Shown here: one piece after another, positions 12,301 through 17,783 of the stretch
Layout: each line of letters starts with the position of its first letter
How positions within the stretch are numbered: position 1 is the stretch's first letter
NCBI GenBank assembly: GCA_903813345.2
Contig: CAIIXF020000003.1
Span: forward strand, 27,111,248-27,171,247
DNA from: Owenia fusiformis
Lineage: Eukaryota; Annelida; Polychaeta; Sabellida; Oweniidae
Length of the DNA stretch: 60,000 nt
Reading direction: 5' to 3'
Translations under genes and position numbers: made by a program
Notes under the pieces: model-generated
Told to the model about the DNA's origin: nothing
The model's input: the letters and a program-made list of their open reading frames with translations, nothing else
The model's database searches: none

Positions 12301-15300
12301 GAAGTGACTGTTAGACCCCAGGACTGTTTTGTCAAATATCCTGAGGAAAATTGATTTTGCCCCTTTAGTTCATTTTAACATGTACAGACCACACACAGGG
12401 TGTAATTTTGTTGATGTCTTAGCAAAATATTTGTTTTAGACCATGTTTAGTCCAACCAAAGGATCTTACAAACTTAACATAACATTTTATCAGTATCAAT
12501 TTTATTTTTATGAAGATCTCTGTCTCTATTACAATCTCTTACTCGGTCATTTCTGATCATTAGCTTTGAGTCTCAGACTCTGGTATCACATCTAATGGAG
12601 CATGAAAGCACCCCCTATGACATCACACAATTAACACGATCGATTTATTTAATTGTTAAAGCACTTTACAACATATTGAAGTTAACATTTTAACGTGTTT
12701 GGTAATTCATGAGGGTTTATTATGTTTGTAAACATGGTTGATTAAGCTCATTCTCTCAATTATTTTTATTTGCCCCGGGTGCCTTGATTTCCCGTTACTA
12801 TGGCAACCCTTCCTTATTTAATATTTCTGTTAAACTTAATGTTTTTTGCTGAATTAATAAGACATTCTATGCTACACATTCTGTGAAAATTTCATTAGAT
12901 TATATTGAAAAATAAAGAAATTAGAAAGGTATTATGAGAACTTTATGATCAACCCTCGTATATAATATCTATGTATGTCACTTACAAACATCAAAATATC
13001 TAAGGTTATTTAGTGTGAACAATTTTTTTCCCCGGGGTGGGGTGTTTTTGTGGGGTAGGGGGGTAACTCTTCAAAAAAAGAACTTCCTACCACTCTCTGA
13101 AGCTATCACCTAGGTGGAAATTTCATCTAAGACTCTCCCCTAACTGAAAATGCTGCCAAACCAACTATACTCCATTTATTGAGAATTTCCCTCCTCGCCC
13201 CTAGAGTAATATGGATATCCACCTAAACCAAGACTAGTTTCAATCCTTACATAAAGATGTCACTTATATCAATTTTCTCCTGAAGTAAGAATTTTAAACT
13301 TCAAAAAAAGGTTCAGCACCAGCTTTAACATAGGGGGTGGCAATGTTTTGGAAATCTGAATTAATTTCATCCATTTCTTTAGGTACAGGACAGTACAATA
13401 CAGGTGCGAATTGTGTGAAGTACCTCTAGTTGATCTGATATTTGAATATACATAAAAGTATTATATTGGATGAAGAATGTGAAGAAATTATCTTAAAATT
13501 ATACATTATACATAATTTGAAAATTTTAAAGAAAAGACATTGAAAATAAATGAATAAAGTGAATTCAAGCACTCCCTTCAGTGCATGTAACTTTACTAAG
13601 TCCCATATTGAACATACTCCCCAGGCCATAAGTGTACATAATTCAATATGATTTCAATTCTAAGCTGTTCTTTAGACACAGAACATGTTTATACATTAAT
13701 TGAAATAATATTGTACTAAAGTGGTATCAATGGTTTCCAAAATAATAAATCTTTGTTATGGAACATGTTGATCTTGAAAGAATGTTATTGTCCTATTTCG
13801 AAGAAATCCAACAACTTGATACTGAAATGAACCCATATTTAAACTTTTGATCATGCTTAATTTGTGTCATTTCTCTCTCTCTATTTGATTAAATCATCTG
13901 ACTTTTTACGCTCTACATGATTTAGAGAATTGACTGAATATTGGCAGTGAAACTTTTCCATGCATTTTCACTTAGTTTTAACTTTTATGCTTGATTGCTT
14001 GATAATTTACTCGAGGAATGTTTTTGTTTGTTGTGGAGCTTAGTTAGACATAATAGACTCTCATAATACCAGTTTTAGATTAAATCAAACTCGTATCGTG
14101 ACAGATTTACTTGCGTCTTGCAATATGTTATTGAGTTACTGAAGTTTCGACAATTCCTTGCAATTAGAGCATTACTTCTGGTGTCTGAGTGACTAAATAA
14201 CATGTTTATTAAACCCTCTCGCACCTGCTACCACACAGTTTGTGTAGTATTGTTCTTTTGTAGTTTATTGATGATCTCCCACTTGTTCATCTGTTTGTCC
14301 ATCCATCCTTCCATTTACAATTTTCAGTAAATGGAAACTGCCAAAAAACTGACATTAAGGAAAACATTTTGGATATTTCTCATTTTTAAAAAGTCAAGGA
14401 AAACATTTACGTTATTTCTGTTATTCTATAAAAAGTCAAGGAAAACATCTACAATATTTATGTTATTCTAGAAAAAGTCAAGGAAAACATTTATAATATT
14501 TCTGTTATTCTAGAAAAAGTCAAGGAAAACATTTCTCTTATTCTAGAAATCCAATAAAACATTTCTGTTATTCAAGAAAAAGTTGAGGAAAACATTTCTT
14601 TTATTAAACATTTCTGTTATTCTAGGAAAAATCCAATAAAACATTTTTGTTATTCTAGATGAAGACAAAGAAAGTGTGGATAATCTTTTAGCCACAATAT
14701 ACAAACCCTACCATAGTCATATTGCATCATATGGTCAACTGGAACAGGATGCATTGATGGCGGACCTTAATAATATTGCTTTAGTAAGTCATTAGTTATT
14801 TTCAAGTGATTTTGTAATTTTTCTCATTATCAGGCATTTGGTGACCTCTGATGTGGTAAAGTAATACTCAAACTGAGCGCTAAATAGCAAACATTGTCAT
14901 GGTGATAGGGCAGAGTTTGATTATGAGACTTACATGTACTAGAATCTGCTTTTGAATTAATGCAAATAAAATGTGATCATATGTCAGCCCCATCCGTGAA
15001 CATGTAATAAAGGAAACTTCCACAAAAGTGAAATAACGGCCCTTGTAAAATTGAATTCTGTGGAGTATAGCATAGCCAGCTTTCAGTCAGGGGGGGGTGC
15101 GATTTTGGCATAAACAAGCCCAAAAAATAAGGATCGCACCCCCCTGGCTACGCCTATGATACAGAATAAAAATATATACACTCAACTAATCAAATTACTT
15201 TGAAACTGATATACATGTGATAAATTACAGGATCACTCAGAGATATTGGACACAGTGAGACTGGTCGGGGAATCTGTCACAAAACTATTTAGTGCGACCA

Positions 15301-15305
15301 ATCAG
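254..15305 (+). CDS. COG7: COG7, conserved oligomeric Golgi complex subunit 7 (13 exons, partial at both ends)
   Basis: COG7 belongs to lobe B of the eight-subunit COG tethering complex, which captures intra-Golgi retrograde vesicles at the cytosolic face of the Golgi. Joined exons are 254-346, 632-676, 1536-1676, 2372-2461, 2766-2834, 3082-3117, 3792-3912, 4264-4346, 5039-5149, 5611-5769, 6140-6200, 14659-14783 and 15231-15305. All introns are GT-AG, phases agree throughout and no stop interrupts the joined frame of about 403 codons. Recognisable COG7 family stretches include an N-terminal DYSKFL and KEWIN, LVMKLQMFIQEV, QALQNMPRVLRE, DQVKSRM, LVDVPDYED, HLESLKNRLEA, SPQLVAAF and WHTQITW. 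The first exon here begins at the Asp that follows Met in vertebrate COG7 and has an in-frame stop upstream before any ATG, so the initiator is in an earlier exon. The family is about 770 residues long, so the C-terminal half is missing. Introns 1-10, 12 are 0.25-0.86 kb; intron 11 is 8.46 kb through transposon accumulation. Confidence 0.95.
632..676 (+). CDS. COG7: COG7 exon 2 of window
   Basis: The exon has 15 codons (QYATTLVMKLQMFIQ), phase 0 at both ends, acceptor attgtttgcag and donor gtaaga. It corresponds to the conserved AATLVMKLQLFIQ segment of the family. The surrounding open frame from 572 is intron read-through. Confidence 0.93.
720..1530 (+). repeat. Degenerate tandem repeat array in COG7 intron 2
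   Basis: Units of about 70 bp contain catacaataacatataataatc followed by a GAGGGTTTTGAGTAAAC or CTTCCTGAGCGTTKACCTGG block. Clear copies start near 738, 830, 905, 1312, 1388 and 1459. The last two pairs form a duplicated higher-order unit of about 140 bp: the first copy (about 900-974 plus 1306-1372) is split by a transposon, while the second (1386-1525) is not and runs into the exon at 1536. Confidence 0.8.
975..1305. mobile_element. G/C-tract-rich MITE with TIR CASKGGCGGAT and 5-bp target duplication
   Basis: The element has 331 bp. The left end reads CACTGGCGGATTAGG and the right end, complemented, CAGGGGCGGATCTAGG. It is flanked by gcccc on both sides (970-974 and 1306-1310). The interior is long G, C, A and T runs built from GGGCC blocks. 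There is no coding capacity. The duplicate intron repeat at about 1446-1456 preserves the unoccupied site. The ends resemble a widespread invertebrate MITE type with CAGGGGCGGATC termini; the superfamily is not proven here. Confidence 0.85.
1536..1676 (+). CDS. COG7: COG7 exon 3 of window
   Basis: The exon has 47 codons from EVNNVIEEGSQQALQ to EDIEK, covering the conserved ALQNMPRVLRE helix. The acceptor is cgattttag and the donor gttagt. It follows directly on a tandem repeat array in the preceding intron; the last repeat copy runs into the acceptor. The open frame continuing to 1844 is intron read-through. Confidence 0.94.
2372..2461 (+). CDS. COG7: COG7 exon 4 of window
   Basis: The exon has 30 codons (VEHDTAQSMETL ... 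DQVKSRM ... SHALQ), phase 0, acceptor tatggttgtag and donor gtaaat. The DQVKSRM core is shared with vertebrate COG7. Confidence 0.94.
2766..2834 (+). CDS. COG7: COG7 exon 5 of window
   Basis: The exon has 23 codons (EADNWTTLSANVEEVFQSQD ending ISA), phase 0, acceptor gttgtcatag and donor gtaagt. It aligns with the DKWSTLSADIEETF region of the family. Confidence 0.93.
3082..3117 (+). CDS. COG7: COG7 exon 6 of window (36-nt microexon)
   Basis: The exon has twelve codons (ISQKLVGMQQSL), phase 0, acceptor ttttatttcag and donor gtaagt. It matches the AKLTGMQNSL segment of the family, which sits between the helices encoded by the neighbouring exons. Confidence 0.9.
3357..3541. mobile_element. MITE of the TACAGTRAAACCTGT family
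   Basis: It has 185 bp in COG7 intron 6. It begins tacagtaaaacctgtcc and ends tacaggttttactgta, an inverted repeat of about 16 bp. The interior holds degenerate versions of the family's gtgtt/aacac motifs. Confidence 0.8.
3583..3722. mobile_element. Small palindromic MITE upstream of COG7 exon 7
   Basis: Two self-complementary ends face each other: a left one around ggtgtaatatcgtcgaatac and a right one around ggggtattgttcgcgaatat. The interior is GC-richer than the intron (cgaacgaccgttcaaccc). The length of about 140 bp and lack of an open frame fit a non-autonomous DNA element. Confidence 0.6.
3792..3912 (+). CDS. COG7: COG7 exon 7 of window
   Basis: The exon has 121 nt and runs QMLVDVPDYEDRCNHLESLK through LEAMLSPQLVAAFNTQSL, ending in phase 1. 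The acceptor is tatttccag and the donor is the less usual gtgatt. It is among the most conserved stretches of the gene. A small palindromic MITE ends about 70 bp upstream, and a perfect tandem duplication starts 18 bp downstream. Confidence 0.95.
3930..4148 (+). repeat. Near-perfect 110-bp tandem duplication in COG7 intron 7
   Basis: Two copies, 3930-4039 and 4040-4148, are identical as far as I can read. Each starts with ttaacctattttcag followed by aag, which looks like a splice acceptor. Near identity implies a recent duplication. Confidence 0.9.
4264..4346 (+). CDS. COG7: COG7 exon 8 of window
   Basis: The exon has 83 nt and enters with two bases that complete a Glu codon. It encodes ESAQGYVQVFSDINRLQQLN then KYYHKCQK and leaves in phase 0. 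The acceptor is ccctatttcag and the donor gtaaaa. It aligns with the [22 protein letters not shown] region of COG7. Confidence 0.94.
4906..5003 (+). repeat. Dispersed repeat copy 1 (ggcatctgtaacaaatggc family)
   Basis: This stretch of intron 8 shares gtgttcrgcatttgrtgg, ggcatctgtaacaaatggc, tgacattttg and gccttgttt-like blocks with 52366-52440 in the same orientation. Copy 1 has an extra internal tggttggt reiteration. I do not recognise the family. Confidence 0.6.
5039..5149 (+). CDS. COG7: COG7 exon 9 of window
   Basis: The exon has 37 codons from AKLLDIWKK to LLSTWHTQ, phase 0, acceptor tgattttag and donor gtattg. The YDQLLSTWHTQ end corresponds to LYDALLGAWHTQ in vertebrates. Confidence 0.94.
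5611..5769 (+). CDS. COG7: COG7 exon 10 of window
   Basis: The exon has 53 codons from ITWCSQVFSNP to LPTLIELKE, phase 0, acceptor ataatttcag and donor gtaggt. It matches the family region around IQWATQVF through the acidic linker before the following helix. Confidence 0.93.
6140..6200 (+). CDS. COG7: COG7 exon 11 of window
   Basis: The exon has 61 nt (ISGRFAKAIEGATESHISGS), leaving in phase 1, acceptor tttgcttacag and donor gtaagt. It precedes the 8458-bp intron 11. The frame is restored by the two-base entry of the exon at 14659. Confidence 0.9.
6890..7803 (+). repeat. 183-bp tandem repeat, left arm
   Basis: About five units, with the landmark ctagatccatcc at about 6927, 7110, 7293 and 7476 and a diverged unit after it, giving a period of 183 bp. 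Each unit carries ggtatagccatggctgaccc, gatgatatttatg, aactaagatgtaaaacat and caagtccaaaattygaaaaa. A remnant continues at 8475-8530 beyond an inserted element. Confidence 0.9.
7804..8474. mobile_element. Palindromic (foldback) element copy 1, nested in the 183-bp array
   Basis: The arms of about 180 bp (about 7804-7984 and 8296-8474) are inverted copies sharing agtatcgcaacagatttc, catatgttggatttt and ggtgcatatg. The 183-bp repeat unit is interrupted in tcaaa and resumes with tttacgatttcagg. A second copy lies at 45040-45626. No coding region is present. Confidence 0.8.
10260..10790. mobile_element. Longer member of the TACAGTRAAACCTGT MITE family
   Basis: It starts cagtgaaacctgtatatccc and ends agattttactata. 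The interior has several atctgaacac-type blocks (for example ctgaacacttttcc, ctgaacacctcttaattcg, gaacagtgaacact). At about 530 bp it is longer than other copies, either a longer family member or one with internal insertion. Confidence 0.65.
10920..11690 (-). repeat. 183-bp tandem repeat, right arm
   Basis: Four inverted units with the landmark gatggatcyag or its variants near 11080, 11264, 11448 and 11631, again a 183-bp period. They are the reverse complement of the left-arm array. Confidence 0.88.
11943..12960. mobile_element. 1.0-kb long-TIR element with mariner-like ends, nested in the right arm
   Basis: It starts TACGAGGGTTGATCATAAAG and ends with the complement. The inverted repeats extend about 195 bp (11943-12140 against 12765-12960), including the block cacccggggcaaataaaaa. 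A TA dinucleotide flanks it. The matching position in the left arm (about 6620) lacks the insert. The ACGAGGGT-type terminus and TA target suggest Tc1/mariner mobilisation. No transposase frame is present, so it is non-autonomous. Confidence 0.85.
13205..14340. other. Unique intron 11 sequence
   Basis: AT-rich sequence between the inverted-repeat element and the repeats that precede exon 12. I see no exon, TIR or tandem structure. Confidence 0.5.
14353..14658 (+). repeat. Tandem repeat carrying splice-acceptor-like motifs, abutting COG7 exon 12
   Basis: About eight units of 25-45 bp share agtcaaggaaaacattt and ttctgttattctag. The final unit's ttgttattctag is the acceptor of the exon at 14659. 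Earlier units carry the same pyrimidine-rich stretch and AG at several positions, so this intron end holds a series of near-identical candidate acceptors. Confidence 0.85.
14659..14783 (+). CDS. COG7: COG7 exon 12 of window
   Basis: The exon has 125 nt. With the carried base it begins NEDKESVDNLLATIYKPYHS and ends LMADLNNIAL in phase 0. The YKPY motif corresponds to YDPYKPY in vertebrate COG7. The acceptor (ttgttattctag) is the last member of a tandem repeat whose earlier units carry the same acceptor-like string. Confidence 0.93.
15066..15160. mobile_element. MITE remnant with ends CATAGGCGTAGCCAGG-like
   Basis: A roughly 95-bp inverted repeat in intron 12. The right side reads tcgcacccccctggctacgc and the left side, more degraded, agcatagccag then gggggggtgcga. 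Ends of this type are common among invertebrate MITEs. Confidence 0.6.
15231..15305 (+). CDS. COG7: COG7 exon 13 of window (last one found)
   Basis: The exon has 25 codons (DHSEILDTVRLVGESVTKLF then SATNQ), phase 0, acceptor taaattacag and donor gtaagt. It aligns with the family segment ending ELSHSVNKLFGLASAA. A good consensus donor shows that the transcript continues, but I found no following exon that resembles the C-terminal half. Confidence 0.92.
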
Positions 15306-15554
15306 GTAAGTGAGCTATCTATAAACATACGTCTGTATTGCAACACACTCAATGTAGGACTTCAACATTAATTAATACAGCATAGAGGGTGTAACACAAT
15401 TCTGTTCACTGCAGATGACAAGCATTTTGTACCAAATTTCAGATGGTATACTGAAGCCCTGGCAGCATTTAGCTCAACTTGAATCCCAAAATTAACAAAT
15501 GTAAAAAACTTTATTTCAAGAATTTATTTCTAATACCCTATAATCTACATATTA

Positions 15555-15800
15555 CATTGACATGCAATATACAGTACAAACATTGTACATGTACAAACAT
15601 TGTACATATATGAACATTCAACATGATTCATGTATAAACATTATGTACATAAACACTTTCATACATGTACAACATCATATCTGTATAGACATTCTACATG
15701 TTCAGACATTATTCTTTTATAGATATTATACATGTACAAACATTATACATGTACATGTACAAACATTTTACATGTGCAAACATTATACATTACTACATGT
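15555..15800 (+). repeat. ATGTACA-rich tandem array
   Basis: About a dozen units of roughly 18-22 bp built on acattrtacatgtacaa. The core acatgtacatgt is self-complementary. Open frames across it are artefacts of the repeat. Confidence 0.85.
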
Positions 15801-16304
15801 AGAAGCCATTTGACTTCTGTCAATGCATTCCTTATATTCCAATTTGGTCATTCTTATTCCAGATTTGTTAACATATCACAAAAACACAACATTTTTGGCA
15901 TTTTGATCTACACATCATACTACAATATATGATTAAGATCAGTAAACCCCCTTAAGACAAACACTTCTCAGATAACTGTTCGTTTCCAAGGATGGATTTA
16001 ACATTCACACTACAGAGGTCTTCATCTGAGATGGGCATTCAATTTGATTACTGTACTTCATTGACCTCGAGGCTATTTCAACATATTTCTTGTTATTCAA
16101 TATCGTAACCTGCTTCTTGTTTCTATGCTTAGAAACAGAACTCATATTACCATGTATACTTCCGTGATATGACTTATTTCTATAGCAACCACATAATATC
16201 ATATTTAATTAACTTATTGAACAGCTACATTGTGTAATATGAAATCTAATCTAACATCTAATCAATTGGAAGTCTCACAAATTATACCATAATTTTGGAG
16301 ATAG

Positions 16305-16438
16305 TAGGGAGTTTAAGCTTGCACTGTTTTTCACAACCTAAACGTGAACAGAAAATATTTAAGCGATGCATTTGTATAGGCAAATGGTCATATGTAAAAG
16401 TTGGCGTTTCGATTTTATATGCAAGCTTAAACTCCCTA
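16305..16438. mobile_element. 134-bp MITE with 19-bp perfect TIRs
   Basis: The left end tagggagtttaagcttgca and its exact complement at the right end bound a 134-bp segment without coding capacity. Perfect termini suggest recent activity. Confidence 0.85.
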
Positions 16439-16439
16439 T

Positions 16440-17660
16440 TCTTAGTTAAACTACTGTAAATAGCTCACTTTGTGAGCAGTTCTTGTTGTTGTTAGTGGGG
16501 ATACCATATATCTAAATAGATATTCTTGTGACATCAGAAAAATGTTCTCCTGACATCAGAATGGTATTCCCCTGACATCAGAACAGCATTTGTATTGTAA
16601 TTGTGCCAAATTCTCCCATCCAAAATCTTGATATACTTTGAAGAACATCCTACTACTATTTTCAAGAATATCATTTTTATACACCTAGTAGATGACTATA
16701 CAAGATACATTTCAGGCTTATTATAAGCCACAATTAATTATGCAAGATAATGTCTATTATCATTAAATCACTTGTAGCATCATACCAAATATGTCCCTAG
16801 TGAAATCATTAAGTTACTTGAACATGTACAACTTGCAAGGCTTGATATACCAAAATACAGTATGGCTTTCACTATTTATTCAAAGAACTTTGAAATTGGA
16901 AAAAATTTGCAAAATAATCTCCGTATGTTAAAAATCTCCAATAATACTTTTGTTTTGTATTACGTGTACATTCAATCTTACACATAAACCCCAAAAGGCT
17001 CTGGGGTCATGTGCTAGACTACATATCATCTTACCAAAGAAGTCTATTTATGAATGTAGAATTACATTGTGACTGTGACGCTTGGGACTGGATTGTGTTC
17101 AGAACATGCATCGTTTTCTATGTTTGTATAAACTCTGTATGCATGATTACAGATCTTTATCTTCAATTGTTATGACATAGATGTGACCATTGATAACATC
17201 AACCAACTTACTCATGATAGCTATTTAGTCTTAGTCACCCTTTTGAATTAAGTAAATGGGATAGACATAAATAATAAGACGAGAGTTTATAGCGAAACAT
17301 TCTCACAATTTTACATTCTTTTTTGTTCTCATCAATCCATTCAAAATCTCCATCATTTCTAACTTTATTTGAAGATCATCCTTGGATAATTTAGGTTATC
17401 TGGCAACCATACATTATCTGTCTCATATTACTTTCTTAACATTCAGAGGGTGAGCATATGTCTCATGTTGACTTAATTCTTTAATTATTTCACTCTTCAA
17501 TTCCATTTTACTATGTAAAGGGGCAATAAGAATTGAGAGTACTTTTCTAAAAGAATTCAATAATTTAGAAACTGTACATGTGTCCTTTTTTAATTCCAAT
17601 GAATTTGAATATTTCTGCTTTTTAAATCTTCAATAAGTTCTATATTTGATCACAGATCTC
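16440..17660. other. Intergenic or intronic AT-rich sequence
   Basis: Between the MITE and the 3' end of the TRIM-NHL gene. A short run of three tgacatcagaa-type repeats occurs at about 16530-16580. No exon is recognised. Confidence 0.5.
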
Positions 17661-17668
17661 AATTCTTT

Positions 17669-17674
17669 TTTATT
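17669..17674 (-). terminator. Candidate poly(A) signal of the TRIM-NHL gene
   Basis: AATAAA reads on the minus strand about 110 bp beyond the TRIM stop codon, at a normal distance for a short 3' UTR. In AT-rich DNA the hexamer is common, so this is only suggestive. Confidence 0.45.
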
Positions 17675-17783
17675 TAGATATCAAAACTAGGAACTGTAGA
17701 GGAAAAGTTTGAAATTATTGCCGCTCACATTTTACACTCTAAGAATATTTTTTGATGCCCCTTTAACTAACAATACTGACACT

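Larger units (their letters stand above)
6374..13204. mobile_element. Giant inverted-repeat (Foldback-like) element filling COG7 intron 11
   Basis: The left arm begins caaggggcgaggagg at 6374 and the right arm ends with its complement at 13204. The arms pair over about 500 bp of unique sequence (6374-6890 against 13204-11690 after removing one insertion). They then pair over arrays of a tandem repeat of about 183 bp (about five units on the left to 7803, about four on the right, 10920-11690). The centre (8475-10900) is unpaired and has no long open frame. Long TIRs made partly of direct repeats are the hallmark of Foldback/Galileo-type elements; the assignment here rests on architecture only. 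No target duplication is clear. Confidence 0.75.
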
